Positions 18,394 through 27,513 are shown, counted from the stretch's first letter. The stretch is 64,000 bases of DNA from Brevibacillus reuszeri (GCF_001187725.1 NZ_LGIQ01000017.1:248001-312000), one strand, 5' to 3'. Made by a program: numbers and translations. Notes: generated by a model from the sequence alone, not told the origin.

Positions 18394-18924
18394 TTATGTT
18401 GCTTTCTCAGCCAACAAATCAGCAAATGCTTTGGCATATGCCGGCAAATCTGGTGGACGACGCGAGCCGACGATGTGTCCGTCTACTACTACCTCTTCAT
18501 CTACCCAAGTCGCCCCTGCATTCTCGATATCATCCTTGATGCCAGGCGTAGAGGTTGTAGTCACGCCGTGCAGTATTTTTGCGGAAGCGAGTACCCAGCC
18601 AGCGTGGCAAATATGGCCGATTGGCTTTTTTGCCTCATGCATTGCGGCTACGAACGATAGCACCTCTGGATAACGACGCAGTTTATCTGGCGCCCACCCA
18701 CCTGGTACCAGTACTCCAGCATAATCAGCCGGGTCAATCTCTGCCATGCTTTTTTCCGCTTCGCACGGTACTCCATATTTGCCTATGTACACATGATTTG
18801 CTTTTGGTCCAACGAGATGAACGACGGCTCCTTCTTCACGAAGTCTCAGAACCGGGTACCACAACTCCAAATCTTCAAACTCACTCTCCACAAAGCAAAC
18901 AACTTGTTTTCCTGCAAGTCTCAC
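18394..18924 (-). CDS. DJ-1/PfpI superfamily protein
   Basis: 176 residues. The nucleophile elbow is ICHAGW with Cys near residue 106, the upstream Glu lies in VESEFEDLE, and LVPGGWAPDKLR is the PfpI-type strand-loop. Close to YraA/YfkM general-stress PfpI proteins, which are thought to deglycate or hydrolyse damaged protein adducts. GTG start at 18924 with AAGGAGGCG at ideal spacing. Confidence 0.9.
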   Translation of the reverse strand: MRLAGKQVVCFVESEFEDLELWYPVLRLREEGAVVHLVGPKANHVYIGKYGVPCEAEKSMAEIDPADYAGVLVPGGWAPDKLRRYPEVLSFVAAMHEAKKPIGHICHAGWVLASAKILHGVTTTSTPGIKDDIENAGATWVDEEVVVDGHIVGSRRPPDLPAYAKAFADLLAEKAT

Positions 18925-19011
18925 CGTATTCGCCTCCTTTACTCCCTTTCATTGTAGCACACGGTGATTGGAGAAAAGACAGCCTGATGGGAAGCTGCTG
19001 CCCCTGAAATG

Positions 19012-19050
19012 AAAAAAAGTGAGAAACAGGTCTAATTCACTGTTTCCCAC
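19012..19050 (-). terminator. intrinsic terminator of the tRNA gene
   Basis: Minus strand: GTGGGAAACAG pairs with CTGTTTCTCAC, followed by TTTTTTT. It starts about 30 bases after the tRNA 3' end. Confidence 0.85.
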
Positions 19051-19081
19051 CTTATAACAAAAAACATATGTATAGTGCTGA

Positions 19082-19164
19082 TGGTGCCGGTAGAGGGACT
19101 TGAACCCCCACGGTTTCCCTCACGATTTTGAGTCGCGCGCGTCTGCCAATTCCGCCATACCGGC
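19082..19164 (-). tRNA. tRNA-Leu (anticodon CAA)
   Basis: 83 nucleotides on the minus strand. Acceptor arms GCCGGTA and TACCGGC with discriminator A and an encoded CCA. The anticodon stem CGCGA/TCGTG encloses CTCAAAA, giving CAA. A short class II variable arm and the T-loop GGTTCAAGTCC are present. Reads UUG. Confidence 0.95.
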
Positions 19165-19308
19165 ATATCGTATTGGGACTTTATTCCCAAGCTGATCCAG
19201 TCGCGCAATTCGACAATTTTCGCTACTTGCATCAACAATTAGATACTATACAGGTAATTGAGCGGAAAAGCAATACAGGATTTTTTTACCAGCGACAAAA
19301 GCACTAAT

Positions 19309-20526
19309 TCAAGGCTTTTTTCGATTACTTATTTCGAATGTGACAGGAAACTCCTTCACTCCATAAACGAACGGGCTTGGAATCGGTGTAAGCGGTGTGC
19401 CCTCCACAAAACGGATATGCTGCAATCTCCGAGCGATTGCCTGTATCGCTATCTGACCCTCTAAACGGGCGAGAGGCGCTCCCAGACAAAAGTGAATGCC
19501 AAAGCCAAAAGCGAGATGTGCGTTTGGCTTACGATCTACGATAAAGGTGTCGGGATCAGGAAATTTCGCCTCGTCACGATTGGCCGATGCGACCCAAGAA
19601 ATGACTTGCTCACCCGCTTGGATCGGTACATCGCCAATTTGCACATCCTTGGTAGTGATTCGGCCAATTGCCTGGACCGGAGGATAATAACGCAGAACCT
19701 CCTCAATAAACCCGGGAACGAGCGCTGGCTGCTCATGGAGTGTTTGCTGCAAGCTTTGATCCTCTGTCAGACGGCGTACTGCATTTGTAATCAGATTGGT
19801 TGTCGTTTCATTCCCTGCTGCCAAAAGAAGGATCGAGAAAATGATGATTTCTTTGTCATCGAGCTTCTCCCCTTCAATATCTGCTGACAAGAGAAGTGAA
19901 ATTAAATCATCCTGCGGCTCCTGGCGGCGCAGCTTCATGATTTCGGCAAAGTAGGCGTCCAGCTCTTGGCGAGCCTGTGTCCTTTCCGCCATCACTTGTA
20001 CGAATAGCTCTTCTGTATTTTTTGCTGGTCCCTTTACCAAAATATCCGACCAGTCTTTAAACAGCTTTCGATCCTTCGTCGGTACACCTAACAGCTCCGC
20101 GATGACGATGACGGGCAGCGGAACAGCAAGGTCGTGGACCATGTCCATCTTGCCATCGCTTTGTACCGCATCCAGCAGTTCATCCGTGATTGATTGGATG
20201 CGTGGCGCCAGATCGGCAATCACCTTTGGCGTAAAGGCTTTACTGACCAACGCCCTCATTTGTGTGTGCCTCGGCGGGTCCATCATTAACAGAGACTCGT
20301 TTTCTTCCCCGCCCCTTTTCGATGAAAAGGTAGCCGGGTCCTTCAACACCTGATGGGCATCCTCATAGCGAAATACATCCCAGCATTTTCGATTCTCATC
20401 ATAGCGAACAGGGGTTGTCCCGCGCAGTTGTGCAAAAATCGGAAAGGGGTCGAGCTTTTTTTCGATCGTATTTAAATCTTCCATCGGAATGATATTCGCG
20501 TACCGTGCCTTATTCGTTGTTTGCAT
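19309..20526 (-). CDS. cytochrome P450
   Basis: 405 residues, soluble bacterial P450. The I-helix oxygen-binding segment is LLLAAGNETTTN, the K-helix ExxR is EEVLRYYPP, and the haem-thiolate loop is FGFGIHFCLGAPLAR with Cys347. It resembles the CYP107/CYP109 types that hydroxylate fatty acids, terpenoids or polyketides and need separate ferredoxin and reductase partners, none of which are nearby. Single gene; GGGAG ribosome site. Substrate unknown. Confidence 0.95.
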   Translation of the reverse strand: MQTTNKARYANIIPMEDLNTIEKKLDPFPIFAQLRGTTPVRYDENRKCWDVFRYEDAHQVLKDPATFSSKRGGEENESLLMMDPPRHTQMRALVSKAFTPKVIADLAPRIQSITDELLDAVQSDGKMDMVHDLAVPLPVIVIAELLGVPTKDRKLFKDWSDILVKGPAKNTEELFVQVMAERTQARQELDAYFAEIMKLRRQEPQDDLISLLLSADIEGEKLDDKEIIIFSILLLAAGNETTTNLITNAVRRLTEDQSLQQTLHEQPALVPGFIEEVLRYYPPVQAIGRITTKDVQIGDVPIQAGEQVISWVASANRDEAKFPDPDTFIVDRKPNAHLAFGFGIHFCLGAPLARLEGQIAIQAIARRLQHIRFVEGTPLTPIPSPFVYGVKEFPVTFEISNRKKP

Positions 20527-20615
20527 TTTTCATTTCTCCCACGCTTGTCTTCTTGGTGCATTCCTCCTCTATCGTCCCCATCCCATTTGTTTTCATTCCT
20601 TGGCACGCGGGTCCG

Positions 20616-21635
20616 CTACCAATTCCATACCTCGATCCTGCCTAAACGGAATTCATGAAACTCCGGGTCTCGTTGGAGCTTTTCCAGTTCTCGCACAGGA
20701 CCAGTGACAAGCGCTCCATAGACAGTAATGCCATGCTCTTTCAAGTATGCTAAACGAGGTTCATCGTAGCTTTCGAAGCGACTTTTCCCATTCGCCAATA
20801 CATACTCCAGATCGGGAATAAGCTGCTTCTCGGCACTTTCCACGGATTCGTTTAAATGAAAAGTCGTCTGTGACAGTCTCGATTTCTCATCATAGAGCAC
20901 TTCTGGACGCAGCACCAGAAAAGGTACATAGGTATCAGTACTGCGAGTATAGGAAGGCTTGAACGTCTTCAACTCGCCTGCATACACAGGCATTTGCAGG
21001 ATAGCGACGTCGTATTTGGAAAGCAGCTTGCGCATTTGCTCCGGCGTTTGCGGATGAATGGAGGACAAAGATATTTCCGCCACATACCCGTCCGAGATAT
21101 GCTTGAGCTGGTCCCATATATAGTCTTGTTCCTTTCGCTCTTTAACCGGACTGTCGCCCGTTATTGAACGCGGCAACGCGAAGTTAAAGGTCCCATCCCG
21201 ATCATTCAGCTCTTTTTGCTGATAGTTGATCTGATAGCTCAGCTCTCCCCAGAACGGCTTTTTCACGGTTACCGATCCGACGACCAGCTCCCATTTCCCG
21301 ATCTGTTTAAATAATGGCATTGTCGTCTCCTGCGTCAACCAAGGTGATAGCTCAACGGACGGATAATCCCACTTGCCGACCTTCACTCCTGAGTAATGCG
21401 TTTCGATGAGTGTCGTGGCGTAGCGAACCAATTCCTCTTCCTTTCCGAGCTGTTTATAGCCGATCTGAATGGCCAGCATATAGAGCATATATAAAAACCA
21501 AATGATCAAAAGAATGTGGATGATGTTTCGCCATAACGTAAACCTCGCTTTCCAGACCATCCTGCGCGCTTTTTTCTCATCCCACTGCAAGGCAGGCTCC
21601 TGCCAGTCCTTCAACAGCTTGTCATCCTCCATCAC
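20616..21635 (-). CDS. anti-sigma factor, Sigma_reg N/C-domain type
   Basis: 339 residues. A short cytosolic N-terminus (LLKDWQEPALQWDEKKARRMVWKAR) would hold the sigma factor. One membrane helix follows at about 36-58. A large extracytoplasmic region ends in the VPFLVLRPE and GALVTGPVRELEKL segments typical of this anti-sigma family (YhdL-like). Its start overlaps the sigma gene by 14 bases, the usual arrangement for a partner regulator. The sensed signal is probably cell-envelope stress. Confidence 0.85.
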   Translation of the reverse strand: MMEDDKLLKDWQEPALQWDEKKARRMVWKARFTLWRNIIHILLIIWFLYMLYMLAIQIGYKQLGKEEELVRYATTLIETHYSGVKVGKWDYPSVELSPWLTQETTMPLFKQIGKWELVVGSVTVKKPFWGELSYQINYQQKELNDRDGTFNFALPRSITGDSPVKERKEQDYIWDQLKHISDGYVAEISLSSIHPQTPEQMRKLLSKYDVAILQMPVYAGELKTFKPSYTRSTDTYVPFLVLRPEVLYDEKSRLSQTTFHLNESVESAEKQLIPDLEYVLANGKSRFESYDEPRLAYLKEHGITVYGALVTGPVRELEKLQRDPEFHEFRLGRIEVWNW

Positions 21636-22146
21636 GCTTGCCTCCTTCTGCCCGGGCTTCCCACTCCCGAAATTTTTCTCTCGCCCGATACAAGGTTACT
21701 TTTACTTGATCCATACTGAGTTCAAGTGTCGTAGCCAATTCCTGATAGGTAAAATCCTCGATCTCTCGCAAGTACAAAATCGTTCGCATTCGCTCTGGGA
21801 GCTGCTGCATGACCCAAGCTACCTTCTCTTTTTCTTCTTTTTGACGATATACCATCTCCGGCTCATATGTACGTGAAGCTACTGGAATGAGTCGCCTGAT
21901 GTTTTCCAGCATGTTTTGCTCAGACGTTTGCTTGCGCAGCCAATCAATATAAAGATTGCGTGCTACCTTATAGAGCCACGCCCGCACTTGTCTTGCTTCC
22001 TGAATTGAGAGGGAGAGCATGGCACGGTAAAAGGTTTCTTGCAGCAGCTCCTCGGCGATCTCGCGCGAACCACACATGCGAAATAAATAACGGTACAGCG
22101 GATATTGGTATTCTGCAAATAATTCGCTCCAAGTCTGTGCCTTCAT
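21622..22146 (-). CDS. ECF-family RNA polymerase sigma factor
   Basis: 174 residues. Region 2 spans about 8-75 (YQYPLYRYLFRMCGSREIAEELLQETF, RAWLYKVARNLYIDWLR) and region 4 about 110-165 (LPERMRTILYLREIEDFTYQELA, MDQVKVTLYRAREKF). No region 1 or 3, as in ECF/SigM-type factors. AGAGGAGGTGGGAG ribosome site. An AAC-N16-CGT promoter directly upstream suggests autoregulation. Confidence 0.95.
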   Translation of the reverse strand: MKAQTWSELFAEYQYPLYRYLFRMCGSREIAEELLQETFYRAMLSLSIQEARQVRAWLYKVARNLYIDWLRKQTSEQNMLENIRRLIPVASRTYEPEMVYRQKEEKEKVAWVMQQLPERMRTILYLREIEDFTYQELATTLELSMDQVKVTLYRAREKFREWEARAEGGKRDGG

Positions 22147-22164
22147 CTCCCACCTCCTCTCTTA

Positions 22165-22192
22165 TCAACGAAGTCGCGCGTGAAATGTTACC
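22165..22192 (-). promoter_or_regulatory. ECF-type promoter of the sigma gene
   Basis: Minus strand GTAAC, exactly 16 bases, then CGTTGA. Same AAC-N16-CGT spacing as the site at 6728. The -35 element overlaps the stop codon of the upstream gene. Confidence 0.5.
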
Positions 22193-22706
22193 AACTTTTT
22201 TTGCAAAATTTTCTCCGCTGACGTCTCCCGACACAGGGCGTACAGCATCCTGCAAATGGTCCTCTGCGTCTAAAGTCTCGCGGCAAATTAAACGGAAAGT
22301 CCAAAGGGTGACGACCAAATACGATCCATCGTCCATCTGGGCGTTTTCTTAATTGATACACACGAAAAAAACGGTCGCTAGGATCGAACTGGAACCAGAC
22401 AGCAAGCGTGACACATCTTGGTCCCTCTGAAAGCACCTGTGATTTGACGATGGGAGGCGCTCCAATCCCGCCGCCAATCGGAATAGCCAGTTGTCCATGA
22501 ATCCGGCGCAAATCAAGATTGCCGATGACCCGACTCGCTAAACAAGGAGTCATCGTTCTTTCTAAAAATCTGCGAATCTTCTGTCTGGAGTTGAATCGTG
22601 CCGGCAAAATATTTCCACGCTCTCCTACCTGTTTATGAGCGGAGAAAACAATCGTCCAAAAAGCCTGTTCCGTTTGCCGCACTACCTGCACCCATTTCTT
22701 TTTCAT
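22188..22706 (-). CDS. hypothetical protein, unknown function
   Basis: 172 residues. Start ATG at 22706 with GGGAGGT 7 bases before it. No signal peptide or membrane helix is evident. The middle (AIPIGGGIGAPPIV, VTLAVWFQFDP, GRWIVFGRHPLDFPF) looks like a strand-rich globular domain. The last 25 residues are unusually Arg/Cys-rich and may be an out-of-frame extension created by an old frameshift. It ends 40 bases before the ECF sigma start on the same strand. Family not recognised. Confidence 0.5.
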   Translation of the reverse strand: MKKKWVQVVRQTEQAFWTIVFSAHKQVGERGNILPARFNSRQKIRRFLERTMTPCLASRVIGNLDLRRIHGQLAIPIGGGIGAPPIVKSQVLSEGPRCVTLAVWFQFDPSDRFFRVYQLRKRPDGRWIVFGRHPLDFPFNLPRDFRRRGPFAGCCTPCVGRRQRRKFCKKSW

Positions 22707-22843
22707 TAGGCATACCTCCCTCCTAAAAGGGTATGCATCCGGAGCTGTATGCGGTTGGGCTGCGCCTGCCTACATATTCACCAGGGAAGAAGGACATAGT
22801 AGCATGGTGTGCCAAAACCCCATTATTTTGGAGGAGGATATTC

Positions 22844-23083
22844 ATGCCTAGCCAAATCAATACCGATTCGCTTAAAAAAGCTGAAGTTGCTGCGACTCTT
22901 GCCAAATCAATGATTACCCAAGCGATCGAACAATCTGCCGCCAATCCGCAGCTCGCGGAAGAAGCGTTGAAGACAGCGTCTCAAGAAATTGCCCAAGCAC
23001 AAACGATGGTATCTCAAGTCCAATCCACCATCCAAACCCAATCACAGCAACAACAGCAACAACAGCAACAACAGAAGCAATAG
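22844..23083 (+). CDS. small helical protein with poly-glutamine tail
   Basis: 79 residues, predicted all-helical (KKAEVAATLAKSMITQAIEQSA, EEALKTASQEIAQAQTMV), ending in ten consecutive glutamines then KQ. ATG 22844 has GAGGAGG 6 bases upstream, better than the upstream in-frame ATG at 22733. The tail is encoded by mixed CAA/CAG codons. No family recognised. A terminator follows. Confidence 0.6.
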   Translation: MPSQINTDSLKKAEVAATLAKSMITQAIEQSAANPQLAEEALKTASQEIAQAQTMVSQVQSTIQTQSQQQQQQQQQQKQ

Positions 23084-23102
23084 TCATAGCCTCCTATACA
23101 CG

Positions 23103-23146
23103 AAAAACAGGCAGACCCACAACATCCATGGGTTTGCCTGTTTTTG
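23103..23146 (+). terminator. intrinsic terminator
   Basis: AAAAACAGGCAGACCCA pairs with TGGGTTTGCCTGTTTTT around a short loop, just after the poly-Gln gene. Confidence 0.9.
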
Positions 23147-23198
23147 CTCACTCTTTTACAATGATGAGTAAAATGCGATTGGGAAAGAGGGGTTTTTC

Positions 23199-23624
23199 TT
23201 GCCACAATTAACCGGAATCAACCATTTGCTGTTTTCTGTTTCAGATCTGGAGAGATCCTTCTGCTTTTACCGAGACGTGATGGGAGCAAAGCCGCTTGTA
23301 CGCGGGAGAAAGCTCGCTTATTTTGATTGGAATGGCTACTGGCTGGCTCTGAATGAGGAGCAGGACATCCCGCGAAATGAAATTGCCCATTCTTATACGC
23401 ATCTGGCCTTTTCCATCGACGAGGCATCGTTTGATGACTGGAAAAGCCATTTGGAAAAGCATGATGTCATCATCCTGCCAGGCCGTGAACGCGATGAGCG
23501 AGACAAGCGCTCACTGTATTTTACTGACCCTGATGGTCACAAATTCGAGCTGCATACCGGAACGCTTCAGGATCGTCTCTCCTATTACCGCTCAGAAAAA
23601 GGGCACATGACCTTCTTTGATTAA
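23199..23624 (+). CDS. fosB: fosfomycin thiol transferase FosB
   Basis: 141 residues, vicinal-oxygen-chelate fold. Metal ligands expected for FosB are present: His9 in GINHLLFSV, His68 in YTHLAF and Glu117 in GHKFELHTG. The enzyme opens the fosfomycin epoxide with bacillithiol (or cysteine), using Mn or Mg. TTG start at 23199 with GGGAAAGAGGGG upstream. Chromosomal FosB is usual in Bacillus-type genera. No mobile element is attached. Confidence 0.93.
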   Translation: MPQLTGINHLLFSVSDLERSFCFYRDVMGAKPLVRGRKLAYFDWNGYWLALNEEQDIPRNEIAHSYTHLAFSIDEASFDDWKSHLEKHDVIILPGRERDERDKRSLYFTDPDGHKFELHTGTLQDRLSYYRSEKGHMTFFD

Positions 23625-23627
23625 GAA

Positions 23628-23807
23628 TCACCCTTTTTTGTTATAAAACGATATAATTCGATAAACAAAAAAGGATAGACCCGCAAAGCCTAAAATTCCT
23701 ACCAGAATCAGGAGTGGATAGAAATTAGTGAACAGCATACTGCCTACAAACAGCAAAAAACAGACAATGAATCCGAGTACATTTTGTAAAATGTTATTTT
23801 TGCTCAT
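23628..23807 (-). CDS. 59-residue two-helix membrane protein
   Basis: On the minus strand from ATG 23807 to TGA at 23628. Two hydrophobic helices at about residues 8-27 and 30-52, with a short Asn/Lys tail. AAAGG lies a little far (about 13 bases) from the ATG. It converges on fosB with only 3 bases between stops. No family recognised. Confidence 0.45.
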   Translation of the reverse strand: MSKNNILQNVLGFIVCFLLFVGSMLFTNFYPLLILVGILGFAGLSFFVYRIISFYNKKG

Positions 23808-24208
23808 AGATAAAAATCATTACCTTTCTATTCGCTGTTCTTCTATTATAGCGAATATTTGAGCAAAGCGTTTGAAAACAGCTCCTCTTTGGCTCTGGCA
23901 TCGAAGAAATGCTAAAAAAACATAGGTCAAAATGGTCATATTTATTCTATAAACATTCACAAATTTACAATAGTTCAATAGTAGCAGTTTGATTCCCATG
24001 ATATTATGATGGAAGTAACCAGAACCGATCTCAGTGTTTGCTACTGACCTATTCGTTTGGTGATAGGTCTGTTTTTATTGTGCTGCTCCGCCTACATACG
24101 TGGTCAAGCCAAGTATTCGAATCAGATGGGATTGGTTTATGAGTTGCTGTATGAGTTGCTGTATATTCATTCGTTACTATGCAAGAGAGTAAAACGCGGA
24201 GGGATACT
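23808..24208 (+). other. 400-base intergenic region with hairpin and tandem repeat
   Basis: No convincing gene. It holds a terminator-like hairpin (GACCTAT 24046-24052, ATAGGTC 24063-24069, then TGTTTTTA) and a perfect 12-base tandem duplication (TATGAGTTGCTG twice, 24138-24161). CAGTGTTTGCTACTG before the hairpin can also fold with TAGTAGCAG near 23984. A short RNA or regulatory leader of the chemoreceptor gene is possible; I identified no promoter. Confidence 0.35.
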
Positions 24209-25930
24209 ATGTTTGTAAAGCGGGGGGAGTCTGTCATGACCACCAAGATCCAGGAAAGTGACATACCCATGACAGAACAATTAGCAGGGAAAGTAAAGTT
24301 TTTGCAGCTCAATCAGGCGGACCTGGATCGCATGAAGCAATTGGAGCCGATACTGAATAAACATCTCGACGCAATCACCGACCGCCACTATCAAATGCTT
24401 CACGAATATTCCCACTTGATGCACATCATCGAATCCAATACAACGATAGATCGCCTGTCCAAATCGTTTCGCCACTATCTGCAAACGCTTCCGAACGCCC
24501 AATTGGACGAAACCTATGTAAGAGGCAGAGAGAAAATCGGGGAAGTCCACAGCAGAATCGGACTTGCCCCGGAATGGTACACGGGCTCCTATTTACGGGT
24601 ATATGAATTCTTGATCCCGTCAGTCGTCTCTGCCTACGCCAAGAAGCCTCAAGAAATATCAGCAACTCTCCTAGCCCTGATCAAGCTGTTGACGCTTGAT
24701 TCGCAGATTGTGCTTCAATCCTATCAAGAGGATACGGATTACAAGGTCGTAGATCGACTTGGACAAGTTCTGGAGCTCGTCATGCAAATTGACAAGATCA
24801 AGCACGTCCTCGATACAGTAGAAACGACAACCGATGAAGCTAGCAACGTACGCTCTGCGGCTGAACAGCTCACTCACTCTGTCCAAAAGGTCGCACAATC
24901 AGCCGTGATGGTTGCCGAAAATGCCACGACTACTATGGAGCAGGCAACAACGGGCCAGGAAATTATTCAGGCCTCGCTCAAGAGCTTTCTCTCGATGGCA
25001 GATGAATTTAAAGACATGCAAACAAAAATTTCTCAGCTCATGGCTTCTATTGAAAACGTTTCCCAGGTTGTCCAAGTCATTCGCAGTGTCGCTGATCAGA
25101 CCAATTTGCTCGCGCTGAATGCATCGATTGAAGCAGCGCGTGCAGGCGAACATGGGCGTGGCTTTGCGGTTGTTGCCGAGGAGGTACGCAAGCTCGCTGA
25201 ACAAACGAAGCAGTCCGTCCAGAGCATTACCTCTACCATGCAAAACGTGCAGCAGGAAGCAAGTCAAGTCAAGGATTCCGCAGCACAGATGAGCGAACAC
25301 TTCAGCCTAGAAGCCAACCAGACGCGAGATGCAATCGATCTGATGGCAGACATCGTACAAAACATCGAAAAGGTCGGTCATTCTACCGGACATATTGCCG
25401 CACAGGCAGAAGAACAGTCTGCCGCCACCGATGACATTTCCCAGCGAATCACGCAGGTCCAAGCCAATATGGAGCTCATCGCTGAGAATGTAGCCCACGC
25501 AGGGAAGAATGTCTATGACATCGGGGCCGGCATCAATGATCTGCACAAACTCAGCATCAGTCAACTGAATCAATTAAAGGCAAAGCACCATTTGCGGATC
25601 GTCAAAACCGATCATCTTTTATGGAAATGGTGGCTCTACAACTACATGCTCGGTTACCACAAGATCGAAGAAAAAGATTTGGTTGATCATATGCAATGCC
25701 GTTTGGGAGTCTGGTATCACGAAGCCAAGCATGATCCAAAAATCAACTCTCTACGCTCTTTCCAGCAATTGGATGTGCCGCACCGAAAGTTCCACGAGGC
25801 GGTCCGCAACGTTTATCTCTTGGTGAAAGCCGGCAAGCACGATGAGGCCGAGTCAGTATTTTCCAGCCTGGAGGAGCTGTCCGAAAACGTCTTGAATTGC
25901 CTCGATCAATTGGCTGAGGAGATGCGCTAA
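24209..25930 (+). CDS. globin-coupled chemoreceptor with C-terminal CZB domain
   Basis: 573 residues, soluble. Residues about 25-190 are a HemAT-like protoglobin; [16 protein letters not shown] holds the likely proximal haem His114. A linker leads to a methyl-accepting signalling domain (about 230-475) with the hairpin tip [18 protein letters not shown] and [17 protein letters not shown]. The last about 110 residues match a CZB zinc-binding domain: [25 protein letters not shown] and [10 protein letters not shown] give the expected His/Cys/His/His set. Proposed oxygen plus zinc/oxidant aerotaxis sensor signalling to CheA-CheW. ATG 24236 is an alternative start. Confidence 0.9.
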   Translation: MFVKRGESVMTTKIQESDIPMTEQLAGKVKFLQLNQADLDRMKQLEPILNKHLDAITDRHYQMLHEYSHLMHIIESNTTIDRLSKSFRHYLQTLPNAQLDETYVRGREKIGEVHSRIGLAPEWYTGSYLRVYEFLIPSVVSAYAKKPQEISATLLALIKLLTLDSQIVLQSYQEDTDYKVVDRLGQVLELVMQIDKIKHVLDTVETTTDEASNVRSAAEQLTHSVQKVAQSAVMVAENATTTMEQATTGQEIIQASLKSFLSMADEFKDMQTKISQLMASIENVSQVVQVIRSVADQTNLLALNASIEAARAGEHGRGFAVVAEEVRKLAEQTKQSVQSITSTMQNVQQEASQVKDSAAQMSEHFSLEANQTRDAIDLMADIVQNIEKVGHSTGHIAAQAEEQSAATDDISQRITQVQANMELIAENVAHAGKNVYDIGAGINDLHKLSISQLNQLKAKHHLRIVKTDHLLWKWWLYNYMLGYHKIEEKDLVDHMQCRLGVWYHEAKHDPKINSLRSFQQLDVPHRKFHEAVRNVYLLVKAGKHDEAESVFSSLEELSENVLNCLDQLAEEMR

Positions 25931-27048
25931 ATACGTTTCTTGCGTCCCTGCCTTTTTCTTTTCGACGGCAATACCCTTTTCGTCATAATCGTACCCAGTT
26001 GCGTTGCAGACAATGGCTGCGTACGCATTGGGTTCTTTGGCTTTCTGCTATTCACTCGGTTATATCCAGTCGCACTCGCTGCACGCGCAACCCGTATACC
26101 GAAAGCCTGCATCGCCCATTGAATCGGAAACGAGATAGAGAGTCTGCCATCCGCGGAGCCAGCAAAATTGACGGCTGCCGCCAAGTTGCTTGCAGTAAGC
26201 CACACAGAACCGGAATCGCCAGGCAACGAGACCGCTCCAGCACCTCGAATGACCGTTTGGTTGCGAAAACGAATGGTTCCAAGTCCGCCAAGATTGCCGT
26301 AATCAACGTCAATGTCCGTATGGATGGACACTACAACTCCACTGACTCTGCCTGATGACCGTCCTACCTTTTTAAATCGACTCCCGACAGCGTAGGAGCG
26401 CACATGGCCGCGCACGGTTCCCACCGTCGCATAGCGGGGAGCCAGCAATCGATTCGTCGTCGGGATGGATAAGGCAGCATCAATATAATTCGCACCATTT
26501 TTACGCAATCGAACATAGCGATACAAGCGACCGATCCGATCCCTTCCAGACCGTCCCCCGTCCGCTCCACCTGGCTGTATCGTCTCCGTATAGCCACCTG
26601 TATTGTTTTTATTGAGAACATGATTGTTGCTAAGCAAATACCGTTGTGCACTCCGGGAAGCACTTTGGACGATCAGACCTGCTGTCCCAGAAACTCCCGG
26701 ATAGCCTACGCTGTAGCCTGCGATTACCGGCCGAATTCTACGTCGAAATGAAGTGGCAACAGCCTTTGCCACAGGGGCGTGACAGCAGCAACGACCTGAG
26801 GTGATTCTCCGAACCGGAACGGCCACTCGTACTCGTCCGGTAGCTCTTGTACTTCGAACAGAAACACATTGTGGACAAGCTCGTTTCACAGTAGCGCTTG
26901 CTTTTTCTGTGTATAAAACGATGCAAGCCCCACCTTTTCTGTCTTTTCCGTTGGCATAGCCGATTCCAATGCCGACAACACCGGGCATTTTCTTCCACCG
27001 CTTGACCAAGTGATTTTTGGCTTGCATCGCTTCCTGAAACGTAGCCAT
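25927..27048 (-). CDS. basic trypsin-like serine protease, no signal peptide
   Basis: 373 residues. A chymotrypsin-fold catalytic triad is visible: His in LLSNNHVLN, Asp in YIDAALS, Ser in [10 protein letters not shown]. The N-terminal domain ([21 protein letters not shown]) resembles the leading domain of NAL1-like proteases. There is a Cys cluster (CPQC, then CCC) and a Lys/Arg-rich tail ([17 protein letters not shown]). No secretion signal is seen. Its stop overlaps the chemoreceptor stop. ATG 27048 preferred; ATG 27087 is possible. Substrate unknown. Confidence 0.75.
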   Translation of the reverse strand: MATFQEAMQAKNHLVKRWKKMPGVVGIGIGYANGKDRKGGACIVLYTEKASATVKRACPQCVSVRSTRATGRVRVAVPVRRITSGRCCCHAPVAKAVATSFRRRIRPVIAGYSVGYPGVSGTAGLIVQSASRSAQRYLLSNNHVLNKNNTGGYTETIQPGGADGGRSGRDRIGRLYRYVRLRKNGANYIDAALSIPTTNRLLAPRYATVGTVRGHVRSYAVGSRFKKVGRSSGRVSGVVVSIHTDIDVDYGNLGGLGTIRFRNQTVIRGAGAVSLPGDSGSVWLTASNLAAAVNFAGSADGRLSISFPIQWAMQAFGIRVARAASATGYNRVNSRKPKNPMRTQPLSATQLGTIMTKRVLPSKRKRQGRKKRI

Positions 27049-27185
27049 CGCTCCCCGTCCTCTCCAGAAAAATCCGTACATTGTCATCCTATGCGGCTTA
27101 CAGGGAGGCTCACGGGGCTTCTGACACTGCGTGACAGCCTGTTTTTACTCGTCATGGGTAAAGAAAAAGGTTGGGTTTTCGGCGG

Positions 27186-27440
27186 GCTTTCCGGGAGGAA
27201 AGGAAACAGGAGAAAACGCTTCAGGTACTTGGGTCACTTGCGCAGGTGATTCCCTGCACGGCTCCAGACAAAAAGCGAAACCGCGTACAAAGTAGTGATT
27301 TCAGGGAGTTTCTCAAAGGTGGACGCTTAAAACCTTGTTTCGCTTTTTATCTCACACCTCGGTTGTGCCCCAAAGACCACGCGTTTTCTCCTGTTTCCTT
27401 TTACCAGCCATTGTGCTTGTAACGGCTTTTTCTTTTTTTG
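27186..27440 (+). ncRNA. structured repeat element, copy A
   Basis: A 220-base element, homologous to the one at 29883. Eighteen terminal bases (27201-27218, GGAAACAGGAGAAAACGC) are matched perfectly by their inverse at 27381-27398. Inner helices: CTTGGGTCAC (27228-27237) with GTGCCCCAAAG (27365-27375); AAAAGCGAAAC (27271-27281) with GTTTCGCTTTT (27337-27347), 11 perfect pairs; local hairpin GCAGG/CCTGC. An AGCC...GGCT hairpin then TTTTTCTTTTTTT follows, which looks like a plus-strand terminator. No ORF fits. Likely a non-coding RNA; a miniature inverted-repeat element is the alternative. Confidence 0.6.
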
Positions 27441-27472
27441 GTTTCCTCGTTGTCGTTGTAAAAAAATAGAAA

Positions 27473-27507
27473 AAAAGCATCCTCTACCTTGGTGGAGAAT
27501 GCTTTTT
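27473..27507 (-). terminator. intrinsic terminator of xpt-pbuX
   Basis: Minus strand: AAAAGCATTCTCCACC pairs with GGTAGAGGATGCTTTT and runs into a T-rich stretch. It lies 7 bases after the pbuX stop. Confidence 0.85.
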
Positions 27508-27513
27508 GGTAAA

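Noticed and set aside
19032-19238. 68-codon minus-strand frame
   Set aside because: It spans the tRNA-Leu gene and its product begins with the typical tRNA read-through pattern; not a gene.
23041-23080. CAA/CAG run as a repeat array
   Set aside because: It is in frame and simply encodes the poly-Gln tail.
27010-27422. Two overlapping plus-strand frames of about 80 codons
   Set aside because: They cover the structured element and the protease start, lack ribosome sites and are not kept in the second copy of the element.
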